A stretch of 64,000 bases of DNA. Origin: Lineus longissimus (lineage: Eukaryota; Nemertea; Pilidiophora; Heteronemertea; Lineidae). The position numbers were made by a program, and so were the translations under genes. Of this stretch, positions 21,776 to 32,472 are shown piece by piece; positions within the stretch are counted from its first letter, which is position 1, and each line of letters starts with the position of its first letter. The notes under the pieces are model-generated. The model was not told the origin of the DNA. It did no database searches and saw nothing but the letters and a program-made list of their open reading frames with translations. The stretch is taken from positions 744,001 through 808,000 of the forward strand of contig NC_088320.1 in the NCBI RefSeq assembly GCF_910592395.1, given 5' to 3'.

Positions 21776-22070
21776 GGTCATGGTGTACACGTGTCATAGA
21801 TGGTCATGGTGTGCACGTGTCATAGATGGTCATGGTGTGCACGTGTCATAGATGGTCATGCTGTACACGTGTCATAGATGGTCATGGTGTGCACGTGTCA
21901 TAGATGGTCATGGTGTACACGTGTCATAGATGGTCATGGTGTGCACGTGTCATAGATGGTCATGGTGTACACGTGTCATAGATGGTCATGCTGTACACGT
22001 GTCATAGATGGTCATGGTGTACACGTGTCATAGATGGTCATGGTGTACACGTGTCATAGATGGTCGTGCT
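21776..22070. repeat. 26-bp minisatellite, about 11 copies
   Basis: The unit TCATAGATGGTCATGGTGTR followed by CACGTG repeats about 11 times with few changes (GTGCACGTG or GTACACGTG; GGTGT or GCTGT). Each unit carries an E-box (CACGTG). It lies between the convergent 3' ends of ARSB and POFUT2. An AATAAA on the plus strand follows at about 22098. Confidence 0.95.
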
Positions 22071-22555
22071 GTACATTGCACATAGCTATTTGATTGAAAT
22101 AAAGTTCTAATAAACACTTTCACATCATAGACTCGACAGTTTATCTCTTGGTTGTTTGCTTCTTTCAAGTTTTTGGCAGTTACATCTCAAATGATGAGGT
22201 TCCAAGATCAAATGTGAAGAACATCCCAATCAAAAACCTAGCATTGGAGGACACAACATGCCCCAAATTTAGATCTGCTGTCTCTTGGAGGACATGGCAT
22301 CAGGATAAGCCAGCTGTGGTCTCTTGGAGGGACACGAAGAAGGACATAGTCACATCCAAGATCCTCTGGATTAACTGTGTCGGTCACAGCTTTTGTCTCT
22401 GGTAGTAGCATGAAGGACATTTTCACAACGAAGATCATAGCATCTGCCACAGTTTTAACTGCAATACCGGTGACCAGGAGACATCAACAGCCAAAGTCTT
22501 GGAACTTCTCAGCCCAAACATAAGATTTAAAGACAAGATTTCTATATTACAAGAT

Positions 22556-22561
22556 TTTATT
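22556..22561 (-). terminator. POFUT2: Possible poly(A) signal of POFUT2
   Basis: TTTATT on the plus strand reads AATAAA on the minus strand, about 440 bases after the stop at 22998. I noticed no other canonical hexamer nearer the stop. Confidence 0.4.
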
Positions 22562-22997
22562 TCCCTCATTACAACGATGATGCACAGGAGATCACATCTC
22601 ACCAAAGCTATCTTACTAGGATGTAAGTCATGTAAAGCTACTCAAAATTACTTGTGTGGTTATTAGCCAACACTAAACTAAAAGGAACTCTGATCAAGGA
22701 AGACCATAACGTGAGTATTTATAGTCATCAATATCATGCATGCCATGGTCATGGAAAATAAGTAGAAAAGGCATATATCTAGTTGATACTGGAGTCATTG
22801 TCACAATACTACCTGGCAAGATCTGGTTGAGTATGCGCACGATGTACCAGAAAATGTCCATAGTCAGTAGACGTAACAGATAAGAATACAGCCACTTAGT
22901 TCGTCAGCTTCAGATAACGAAAACAGCACACTTCCACCAATAATTGCACCAAATACTCAATTGCTACTTCCGTAAGACTAAAATGTTGCTCCTTTAA

Positions 22998-25900
22998 CTA
23001 GTAGACAATAGTCCATTTAGCGGGCTGCTCACACTCGTTTTTATCATCGGGGCAGAAACGGTTGAATGACGTTTTTGACAGGAAGCCAAGGATTTCTCGC
23101 TCGTCTTGAATTCGAAAGGAGAAAGTGGATTCATGGCTGCCAATAGAATACCTTGCATGTGCACAAATCCACTGGTCGATGATGGCAACTCCACCATCTT
23201 TGTACTGTTGGAGTTCAGACTCGGTTGGTTGATAGCGGAAGACTTCGTAATCTTTTAAATCCTTTTTAAGTTCTGAATATTCTGAAAAGAGGACAGGATA
23301 ACATTAGGTTCGAGCTATCACAATGAGTTACATCTGAAATGGAAATGGCAATAATCAATCTCACACCTTTTGAAAAATAGACTTAAAAGCGGAGCATTGT
23401 GGTGTACACGAGCCTGACTCACAATCCAAGGGGTATGAGTTTGAAACCTGGTGATGTAGTTTCATCTTCACATGCTGGGAGCTTAAGTGACGCAAATCCT
23501 TGACACTCAAGAGAGCATCTCTTTACACATGCAGTGAGAGTTCTTGTAAATAACTTCAAGAAAGACCCACGTCAGCACGAAGCACTTGATATAAAAGCAC
23601 CAATGGCATAACCATGTCTGATAAGTGATTACCTTCTCGTGTGCCATCCGTTGCTATAAAAACCTTTTTCAGCTTGTATTCCTTGAGTAACTTCTTTAGG
23701 GTTTTCGCGGCCCCCTGTATCGATGGCACCTCATTTTCCCGCACTCTCAAGAAGTCCGCCCTCCTCAGGTGGACACCGATGTAGGGCCCTCCCTTGGCAT
23801 CACCGTGTTTCCTCTGAAGAAATAGTTACACGAAATCAGAAGAGGCACAATAGGCTAATGCAAGGATTTACAAAAACAGAATTTGTCAACTTGTGGCCCT
23901 ACAGTCCAGTGAGAAGGCCTCAATTTTGCATCATCGAATCTCAAATCTCAACTTGGGCACCAAAGCAGATACCACATGAAATCATTTTGGTTGCAAATTA
24001 AAATGAATAAACCTGTAATGATAATCATCAGGAAACATGCAGTGTGTCATTTGTACAATGTTCTTACCCGCATGTTTCTCCAATCTGGGTCAAGTACAGT
24101 ATTATCTTTCTCATCAGTTGAATCAAGATAATCTGACCGGAACTTGTCTCCAACTTCTCGTAGGTGTTTTGCAAACCTCATGCTCCTACGCCCCTGGAAA
24201 TGGAAGGAGAAAAGCACAAATTAAGATTTGAAAAACTTTCTTACAATTGGGTTTTGAGAATAACTAAAACTCCAAATGATGATTAGAGGAAGGTCAGTGA
24301 CATGACCATGACCATTACTTGACTTTGATAGCTCTCCCTGCAGTGCTGATGAGGAAGCTGTGGGCTGGTATGCTGCAGGTGTATAACCAGAGACAAAATG
24401 GCATCATCATCATGTTCTCCCCAAGCATGTTCTCCCTCATCAAGAGTGTCGAGAACACATCTACTCACTTCCCAATAGTCTTTACCCCCAAACGTATCAT
24501 GGAGAAGGCTTTCTGCTCGGTTGATAAAGACAGACCGCCCAGTTGTATTTTTCTGTAGGAATGGAATGATAAAACTGGCATGGCCTTGGATGGATATACA
24601 TTGGAATATTTTTGCATAGACTTTGTGATAATCCCAGAAGTAACCGTGCCATCTGCCCGACTTGTCCTGGAATAAAAATAAAGAGGCTGAGATTATTTGC
24701 TCCATTTGCCCATAATGTTCCATGTCAAGAAAAAACTATTTAAACCACAAATTGTTAAAACATGTCCCTGTCACCCTATATATCAGCAATAGATCTTTTT
24801 TAGTCTTGTTTATATGAATTTTTGGTCACCCTTGATACTGAACCTTACCTGTTTATAATATTGTCTATCTATGCATGGTCTTTCATGCATTTTTTCTTCC
24901 CAATCCTTGCCCCAGCCTTCTTTATAATGCTGCAGATAGTACAGTTCATCTATCACACCATTGGAAACTGAAACGTACAAATGAAGATGATAAGGAATGG
25001 ACTAGAGGAATGGCAAGGTATAGAGATGTGGGCATTAACTCATGGTTCAGGAGGTTATGAGGGTGATTATGGTTGTCAGCACCTTGCTATCAAAAGTAAC
25101 ATCACTCACTGATATCTAGGAATTGGAAGCTGTTGAACTTGAGTCACCGGGAACTAACATAGACACTTACTTTTATTGAACTCTTCAAATTCTATCACAG
25201 GTACATGGCGATTAAAGCTTTCCATTTCAAAGAAGGAAGACCAAGGTAGACTGTTTTGTTCAATGTCTCGTGATTGCCAATGGTACAATCTATTCCATGG
25301 AGGCACAACCAATGTCCATGGTTCATCCTTGTTTAAATTCTTGACTAGAATTGACATCCTGAGGTAGACATCCCTCCTCAAATTAAATCCTTCACCTGGG
25401 TTGACATCATAGATCAGATATCTGCAAAGGATGAGAAAAGTTTAAGTTACTTCATGATGACTGATTGTCCAACACACAGGGACCGACAATGTCAATATCA
25501 AACTGAGGCGACTGAGTTTCTGTGAGCGGGTCGTGAACCCATGGAATAACCTGCCAGGCGATGTTGTCGCAGTCAAGACAGTACAGGGCTTCAAGGCCGC
25601 CCTGGACAAAACTTGGCGAGACCTTAGATTTGACTTTTAAGGGAATTAACGTTGGCTAGGCACCTCATTTTTAAAACTGCCTAGCGAGAGAGTCAAAGGA
25701 CAATGTTTTAAGTTGTGATCTCACTGCAATGAAACATACTGTAGAACAAGCTTAATACTATAGCTCAACACCAACCACACCTGCGCGGCTCCCGTTTCAA
25801 AAGCATTTGCAAACCGGCAATATCCATATCCACAGGCAACTGCCTTAGATATTATTGATGATGATGATGAATTCAATATCCTAAAAGAGACTGTTTTTCA

Positions 25901-26284
25901 AAAAAGGCCTAGGGGCCTATGCACATGCGCAGCGAAGGCCCAAGTCCTAAATCACAAAACATACCGTCATATGAACCCAACGCTAAACTCCCCTGGGGTT
26001 AAAACCAACCATACCATGCCTACAAACTAGTCAGTAAGCTCTGCCGATTTGGTCACTTTGCCCACTAGGGACGTGGCGAAATCAGAGTGACAGATGACAA
26101 CAATCTTTGTATCGCACCTCATATCTTTCTTCTGACTGTACACAGTGCGTGCATGTGATCCAGTATCAAAGGCCATATCATCCTCGTCATTATGACAAAG
26201 TCCTGGAGAAAACGTCCGACATGTCAGAGAGATAATTAGGAAAAATTGAGCAACTTTTGAGAAAGTTGCCACGTCGTCCGCCAT
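22998..26284 (-). CDS. POFUT2: GDP-fucose protein O-fucosyltransferase 2
   Basis: Seven exons on the minus strand: 26284-26118, 25421-25171, 24967-24849, 24666-24469, 24193-24068, 23813-23633 and 23281-22998. All have consensus splice sites and matching phases, giving 441 residues (human 429). The N-terminus has a hydrophobic signal sequence. [20 protein letters not shown] is the donor-binding start with the conserved Glu. [15 protein letters not shown], the motif-I-like GVHLRRADF with the GDP-fucose-binding Arg, VFIATD, and [10 protein letters not shown] near the C-terminus are all present. POFUT2 acts in the endoplasmic reticulum, fucosylating Ser/Thr of thrombospondin type 1 repeats. Intron 1 carries a retroelement fragment on the opposite strand. 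The gene is head-to-head with SPO16 and tail-to-tail with ARSB. Assignment is firm. Confidence 0.95.
25509..25640 (+). pseudogene. 5'-truncated reverse transcriptase C-terminus of a non-LTR retroelement
   Basis: A 43-codon frame ending in TAA reads [20 protein letters not shown], then a segment ending FKAALDKTW. The pattern RVVNPWN-LP--VV---TV--FK--LDK-W is the typical last segment of many CR1/RTE-like reverse transcriptase ORFs. Nothing upstream continues it, so this is a dead fragment, inserted antisense in POFUT2 intron 1. Confidence 0.7.
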
Positions 26285-26661
26285 GTTGTTTGAAACGCCA
26301 CCTTTGAGTGAAATTTGTAAAATTTTCGTCTGCTACAACTTGGTCAAAATTTCGAAAAGATTATAGCATTGTTATCTAAAAAAATCATATGTTTAACTGA
26401 AATGTGAATATGTATAGCTCATGACTGTTGCATTTTCTGACACTTGTAAAGATGAAAAGCTCGGATGATTAATGATTGATATTCACTATTCAGTGTTACT
26501 GTCTCTGTCTGTGGTTCTCAGAACGAGACAGAGAGACATCAACTGATCAAGAAAGATGTTTCGTCAAGTCCTCAAGAACAGTACAACACAGCAACTGAGA
26601 CGTTCTTCTGTCTTCCTGGCCAAATGTCTCCTTCTCTTTCAGCATCTGCCTCGAGTTTGAC
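26285..26661. promoter_or_regulatory. Shared head-to-head promoter region of POFUT2 and SPO16
   Basis: Only 377 bases separate the POFUT2 start codon (minus) from the SPO16 start codon (plus), so any promoters must lie in or overlap this interval. A CTCTTTCAG acceptor ends near 26641, just before the SPO16 ATG, and hints at an upstream non-coding SPO16 exon. No TATA box is evident. Confidence 0.5.
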
Positions 26662-28968
26662 ATGTCAGAGGAATGTAATCAACCTCCGAAGCCAAACCCA
26701 GATAAATGGCCAGTAATTGTCAACAGTTCCCTGAAGGATGGTGAAGTGGTGAAAATGCTCTCTCAGCATCACAAAGTGAGAGGTGAGACGGTGACAGCTA
26801 CCTTCAAGTCAAGGCGTCATGTGTACCTCATCTATGGGCACAAGATCACAGAATTCATTGATGACCTAGATGAGCCTGGTTCTCAATCTGTAATATAGCC
26901 ATGATGAAGAGAAAATTGAAGGCTAATATGTTTGTTCTCTTTCCGTAATATTAATAATTGCATTTCTAAATCTTAGTTGCAGAGAAGACTATTGAGAACA
27001 CTTGCATCTTTCCGGTGTCTGGTGTGGCTTTTATGATCCAGGTGGTACATGTTTCCACTCCAACTTGGTCACCACCAGAACATGCGGCTCTCAGATCAGA
27101 TATAATAGAAAGGCAAGTTATTTTAAGTTTGCAATGAAAAAAAGAGTGATTGTGACATTGTCCTCAAAACAACTTGAAGACAAGAGTAGCTTAGTGTCCA
27201 CAAAATATGTTCAGTCCTTCACCAAGAAGACCTTCATGGTTTATGCAATGAATGTCCTGTCCTTGTGATTGTGACGTTGTCCTCCTAACAACTTGACTAA
27301 TCTCCTCCAAACCGATTCCAGACTAGAAAAGTTCCTTCGCATCCACCGTAGATGTTACCTCCTTCTAGTGGCAGATCTTCATGGTCCTCGGGAGTTTGCT
27401 GTCATCATGACAACACAACAGCAGTTCTTCAATCAACAGTTGAACATTCTTCCTGTTCACAGTTTGACTGAGAGTGTTCACAGCATGCTCAAGATTGCGA
27501 AGGTAAAATCTATGGAGAGGAAGCCCAACACTGTCGACTGTCCTCCTAGAGGGGCACTGGACTGTCCTTAGTTATTTAAGAAGTTATTTGTTGCCTATAG
27601 ACTGTCCTCTGTAATGGACTGGTCTATTCTTTATAGAGAGGTATCATTTGGACCGCAATCTTCTGTAAAGGATTATCCTGATCCTATACCGTCTTCTCAA
27701 AGAAACTCCCTGAGAAATGGTCTATAGATCGATGTACTTGATTGGGAACAATGTTTACGAAGACTTCGCGTCACGTCACGTTACACTAATGTAAAAATGC
27801 ATGGTGACGTGACGACGATCTACACCACGTTATGTAAACGTTGTTCCCAATCAAGTGCATGGATCTAGTTATACTCTGCAAGAATTCTATTGAGATCCTA
27901 AGATGCTTTCCCTATAAAACCACTTCAGAGTGGCGGGCAAAATACTGGTCTTGTGAGAGTTTACTACATCGCACGACACAGTGCAATGTATTACATCGTT
28001 CTTCATGTAACTCTCACTATAGATGCCACACTATTTCATTGCAGGTGACCTGCCAGCCTGGCAGTGGTAAACTCAAGGGCTGGATTTCATCTGTCCTCTC
28101 TCAGCACGTTAACGAGAAGAATGCAATTCTTCATGCTCTCGCTCAAGTAGGGTTAACATCTCACCGTATCTTTACTTTGTCGGTTATATCTTACTGGTCA
28201 TAATGTCGTCTCCAAGTCTCTTGAAAAGACTGTTTAGGCCGAGTCTTCTGTCCTTTGGAGGCTGCAGGACAGGCACTGCCAACAACCACTACACGAAATT
28301 GGTTGGAATATAGAGTTAATGTTGTTATACTGAGATCAGTTTTCTAGCTGTGATATGTGTTATAATTAGAATATACTGGAATATACTGAGATGGTATATA
28401 TTTCCATTTCGTGCAGGAACCAACTTCGTGTGTGTAATGATCAGATAATCAGCAGCCGGAGGGTGGTTGTTCCATCGTCTGTTTTCCATTAGCCTAATAG
28501 TGTTAACTTGTCAGAAAAACTTGGTCTTTTTTTGGTTTTGTGAAGGTCTTCCAAGCCAACCTGACAAGATAACCAGCAGGCAGAGGGTGGTTGTTCCATA
28601 GTCAGTCCTCCATTAGCCTTAGAGTGTGAACTTGTCAGAAAAACTTGGCCTTTTGAGGTTGTGTAAAGGTCTTCCCAACCTGATCAGATAACCAGCTGGT
28701 AGAGGTTGTTTGTTCCATTGTCTCTCCTTGCCTGTGGTGTCTTTATAGAGTTCTCCATTAAACACTCCTATCTCCTGGGCAAAACTTAGGGAAAAAAAGT
28801 GTGATCCTTAATCCAATCTTACCAGAGTCAGCAGTCCTTCTCGATGGTTTAGGAAGCATCAGTGCCATAGCAACAGCTGATATCAAGTCTTTGACGGAGT
28901 GTAGCCTCGACACACAAACAGCGGAGATGGTCATCAGATACTTTGAGAAGGACTTTGTGACGATATGA
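26662..28968 (+). CDS. SPO16: SPO16 homolog (C1orf146-like), meiotic crossover factor
   Basis: Exons 26662-26782, 26983-27112, 27322-27502, 28045-28165 and 28826-28968 join in phase to 231 residues (human about 180). Matches to human SPO16 include PVIVNSSLKDGEV, HHKVR, FPVSGVAF, LEKFLRIH, ADLHGPREF, and FNQQLNILPVHSLTES. The C-terminal part (AILHALAQVGLTS then SAVLLDGLGSISAIATADIK) aligns by eye with the tandem helix-hairpin-helix of ERCC1. SPO16 pairs with SHOC1 in an XPF-ERCC1-like complex that supports crossover formation at meiosis. Intron 2 starts with GC (AG|GCAAGT), and the phase works only with that donor. The exon 4 donor (ACC|GTATCT) is weak but gives the right phase and domain length. 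Identity is strong; the last two borders are less sure. Confidence 0.85.
27722..27868. mobile_element. MITE copy 2 (about 147 bp) in SPO16 intron 3
   Basis: Ends CTATAGATCGATGTACTTG and its imperfect inverse ending GATCTAG enclose an interior matching copy 1 at 17372-17513, including ATGCATGGTGAC. Both ends are intact here, so the consensus terminal repeat is about 30 bp. Confidence 0.75.
28435..28735. repeat. Tandem repeat of about 120 bp, 2.5 copies, in SPO16 intron 4
   Basis: Three successive segments share GATAACCAGC, GGTTGTTCCAT, CCATTAGCCT and ACTTGTCAGAAAAACTTGG, starting near 28442, 28568 and 28685. A further partial copy (CAGATAACCAGCTGGCAGA) lies near 30301, beyond the gene. Confidence 0.8.
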
Positions 28969-29029
28969 TTCAAAAGCGAACGAGGACTGACAACGAATTT
29001 GAGGGATTACACTGTAGACAGTTTGATCA

Positions 29030-29035
29030 AATAAA
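29030..29035 (+). terminator. SPO16: Poly(A) signal of SPO16
   Basis: AATAAA lies 62 bases after the TGA at 28966-28968 and about 85 bases before the 68-bp minisatellite. Confidence 0.65.
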
Positions 29036-29117
29036 GTATTTTTATGTCGATATTGATGAAAGGATTCACTTTTGCCCACATCAATGCATCATCAGTCTTG
29101 TTGGCTGCTCTGCCAAT

Positions 29118-30174
29118 TTGTCAACATGGTGAGAGAGATGAGACGGTCACAGCCAGGCCGAATTAGTCCTGGCTGCTCCACCGTGTTGACAACATGATGA
29201 GAAAGATGAGACGGTCACAGCCAGGCCGAATCAGTCCTGGCTGCTCCACCGTGTTGTCAACATGGTGAGAGATATGACACAGACACAGCCACGCCAAATC
29301 AGTCCTGGCTGCTCCAACGTGCTGACAACATTATGAGAGAGATGAGTCGAGACAGTCACAGCCAGGCCGAATCAGTCCTGGCTGCTCCACCGTGCTGACA
29401 ACACTATGAGAGAGATGAGACAGTCACAGCCAGGTCGAATCAGTCCTGGCAGCTCCACCGTGTTGACAACATGGTGAGAGATACGAGACAGACACAGCCA
29501 CGCCAAATCAGTCCTGGCTGCTCCAACGTGCTGACAACATTATGAGAGAGAGGAGTCGAGACAGTCACAGCCAGGCCGAATCAGTCCTGGCTGCTCCACC
29601 GTGCTGACAACACTATGAGAGAGATGAGACAGTCACAGCCAGGCCGAATCAGTCCTGGGTGCTCCACCATGTTGCCAACATGGTGAGAGAGATGAGACGG
29701 TCACAGCCAGGCCGAATCAGTCCTGGCTGCTCCACCGTGTTCACAGCATGATGAGAGAGATGAGACGGTCACAGCCAGGCCGAATCAATCCTGGCTGCTC
29801 CACCGTGTTTACAACATAATGAGAGAGATGAGACGGTCACAGCCAGGCCAAATCAGTCCTGGCTGCTCCACTGTGTTCACAGCATGATGAGAGAGATGAG
29901 ACGGTCACAGCCAGGCCAAATCAGTCCTGGCTGCTCCACCGTGTTGACAGCATGATGAGAGAGATGAGACGGTCACAGCCAGGCCAAATCAGTCCTGGCT
30001 GCTCCACCGTGTTGACAACATGGTGAGAGAGATGAGACGGTCACAGCCAGGCCAAATCAGTCCTGGCTGCTCCACCGTGTTGACAACATGATGAGAGAGA
30101 TGAGACGGTCACAGCCAGGCCAAATCAGTCCTGGCTGCTCCACCGTGTTGACAGCATGATGAGAGAGATGAGAC
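29118..30174. repeat. 68-bp minisatellite, about 15 copies, with internal hairpin arms
   Basis: Each unit contains CACAGCCAGGCCGAATCAGT followed by CCTGGCTGCTCCACCGTG, then GTTGACAACATGATGAGAGA. CAGCCAGG and CCTGGCTG are perfect inverted arms around a 10-nt loop. Near 29261-29680 a three-unit block of 209 bp, marked by a 5-bp GTCGA insertion and a CACGCC variant, occurs twice in a row, so there is higher-order structure. Confidence 0.95.
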
Positions 30175-30919
30175 ACATCCAGAAGAGAGAGAAAGGACTT
30201 TGGGAGGATTCACCCACCAGTCTTCTAAGATGACTGTGGTTCCAAGTAGCACTCAAAGAGTTGTCAGGTAGATATTGGGTACAACCAGTCTCGTGAGATC
30301 AGATAACCAGCTGGCAGATGTTGGTTGTTCCATTGTCCGTCCTTGTGAGATGATTACCATGGTACAACCAAATCAGTTGTCTTGTATCACCCATGTAGAA
30401 CGCAAGTGGCGATACGACGAGTGATCATATCAACATTGTTGTGGCGATACTCTACACCATCCCTTCGCAATTCCCACAGCCCATGATCACTGTTCACTAA
30501 AAGATTGGAGAAACAAGTCGTCACAATTCCGTTGGCGTCATATGCAATTTGAATTGCAGCAGACGTCGCGGTTTAACATAAGTTGTGTACCGGTGCTACC
30601 GAATACGCTGCATGACACAAGGGCCTTAACATCACAGTAGAAAAGAATCATATATTGAATTTGGCTAAATAACAGGGCTCAGCCAGGCCTCTGAATCTGA
30701 TGATCATGATCATGATGGGGGGCGGGCGAGGGGGTTGGTCCAGCAGCGGCTGGCAGCGGACATTTGTCTTGACTCTTGCTTAGCGCTGCTACAGCTTAAA
30801 GTGCTGTGGTACAGTCTAGAAGCAGTGTCATCATTGGCGAAATGGACCATAGTTTGTGAGGGGCTGAGTTTCGTCCAAAAATAGATCTGTTTACACACTA
30901 CGGCAATGGCGTATTGCAG

Positions 30920-31038
30920 GTACACGTCAACGGGTCATTGATTGTCGGACGTCAGTTCGCCAAGAAAACCAAAGGAATCGAAGGATTCATTGAACTCATC
31001 AACACATCATTAGTTGTGAAGTTCAACTGTATTCCTAG
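30920..31038 (+). CDS. Orphan exon-like segment (about 40 codons), unassigned
   Basis: TATTGCAG precedes and CCTAG|GTAAAT follows a 119-nt open segment. In the frame that starts at the acceptor it reads VHVNGSLIVGRQFAKKTKGI and stays open to the donor; the other two frames contain stops. No partner exon was found on either side. It may be an exon of a dispersed gene, a pseudogene remnant or chance. Confidence 0.3.
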
Positions 31039-31639
31039 GTAAATCACTTTGGTATATAGAGAGTAAGATTACAATTAACTCACGTTAAAGTTTGAGTTCC
31101 GGGGAGGTAGCGTTGTCAGTACGTTGGTTTAGGGGCGCAATAACCTAGCTTATAGCGAGCAATTAGTACACTAAGATTTCAGTGATTAACATAATAGTTG
31201 CAAGTATTTGGCATTTTAGACTCATAATTCGTGCTATAATAACTACGTTGTAAACATAATGCTCAAAATTGATTCATGAAAAAGTTGTTAGGGCAATATC
31301 AAGCAAGCAGTAATGGAAAAAAGTGTAATTCCATTAACTGAATATTGTTTTTAGACACTATAACATTTTAGGCCTACTTTTCCGTAAACCACGAGAACAA
31401 TGTATGTGAAAAAAACAACACATATAAGTGAGGCGCCGAGTATACAGTAATTGTAAGGTAAAGAAAAGCTCGGTCTCTAAGGTCTGGAGGTCCGGAGTCC
31501 GTGAGCGCTGACAGTCTAGTGGCGCGGCCCACGGATAGATCGAGAGGGCGGGCGCTGGGGTTCCGCCGACGGTGCTCGCATGCATTAGTCGTATCCCCGA
31601 AACCTTTACAACGCGAACAAAGCTCGTGGCATCCATGAC

Positions 31640-31816
31640 GGTATAGGAATTGACGGTGAGGTAACAAAAAAACTCGTGGCATATCGGATGCGCATCCGAT
31701 GACGGTAAAGAAATTGACGGTAAAGGATCTCGTGGCATATCGGATGCGCATCCGAAGACGGTAAGGGAATTGACGGTGAAGGATCTCGTGGCATATCGGA
31801 TGCGCATCCGATGACG
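31640..31816. repeat. Three tandem units carrying an 18-bp perfect palindrome
   Basis: ATCGGATGCGCATCCGAT occurs at 31683-31700 and 31795-31812, and with a changed last base at 31739-31756. Each sits in a unit of about 56 bp with GACGGTAA.GAATTGACGG and ATCTCGTGGCAT. A more degenerate unit precedes at about 31630. Long open frames across this array are products of the repeat, not genes. Confidence 0.9.
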
Positions 31817-31904
31817 GTTTTATATATATGTATATACACATATATGTATTTAGTTTTTATACTATGTAATTTGCAAGCTCTAGTGAACTCACTCAGCTGT
31901 TTGA

Positions 31905-32050
31905 CATGGGGGAGCACCCCCTCCCCCCCACCCCCACAACCCCGTCCTTCCGATACGTTTTAGCCAGTGCATTAGGGGGTCTCCCAAACCCCCTGTCCTT
32001 CTGACATGTTTAGCCAGTGCATTGGGGGTTTGGGAAACGTGTAAGGGGGA
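31905..32050. repeat. C/G-rich imperfect repeat pair
   Basis: Two units of about 60 bp share TTTAGCCAGTGCATT followed by GGGGGT, with CCCAAACCCCCTGTCCTTCT between them. GGGGGT and ACCCCC runs make local inverted pairs. An AT-rich (TATATG) stretch at about 31818-31850 precedes it. Confidence 0.65.
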
Positions 32051-32466
32051 GTCATTTTGTGTCTCTTGGTCTTGAAACTCACAAAGACAAAATCTTCGAA
32101 ATCTGGATACATAATAATTGATTTATCGCTAACGAAACCGCCTTAGCTGATTTGTGATGCGAGTTGGGTCATAGCAAGATGTATATTGTGGTCCTTTAAA
32201 TCGTCTCAGAAGGACTTATTGAGTCCTATCATAGCCCTCTAATGAGAAATAACCGAACCAACTCAAATGAATGAGTAACTTTGAAACATGATCACAAATA
32301 ACTCTAATACAGAAATTTAACAAATCAGATTTATTTTCATTTTATGAAATATCGAAGTGTTGAGTATAGTGGATTAATGCAACGTCAGTAATGATAGCCT
32401 TTATTGCTTATTGTGGTAATTAACACTAATTACCATACTAATGCTAATTACCATCAGAGTAAATAG

Positions 32467-32472
32467 TTTATT
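32467..32472 (-). terminator. ZEB: Candidate distal poly(A) signal of ZEB
   Basis: TTTATT on plus equals AATAAA on minus. It is the first canonical hexamer downstream of the ZEB stop. Confidence 0.4.

Noticed and set aside
23395-23520. Possible tRNA-derived SINE head in POFUT2 intron 6
   Set aside because: GAGTTTGAAACCT resembles a B box, but the cloverleaf and A box were not convincing.
26783-26898. Reading SPO16 exon 1 through to the stop at 26896-26898
   Set aside because: AG|GTGAGA at 26782/26783 joins in phase to exon 26983, which carries the conserved FPVSGVAF segment; the read-through is intronic.
27041-27042. GT donor after ATGATCCAG in SPO16 exon 2
   Set aside because: It leaves phase 0, while the next exon needs phase 2; the GC donor at 27113 solves this without an extra exon.
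29118-30174. CRISPR-like array
   Set aside because: The units are near-identical throughout with no unique spacers, and the context is eukaryotic; it is a minisatellite.
31358-31917. Overlapping open frames of 100-155 codons on the minus strand
   Set aside because: They run across the palindrome-bearing tandem units in several frames; repeats without stops explain them.
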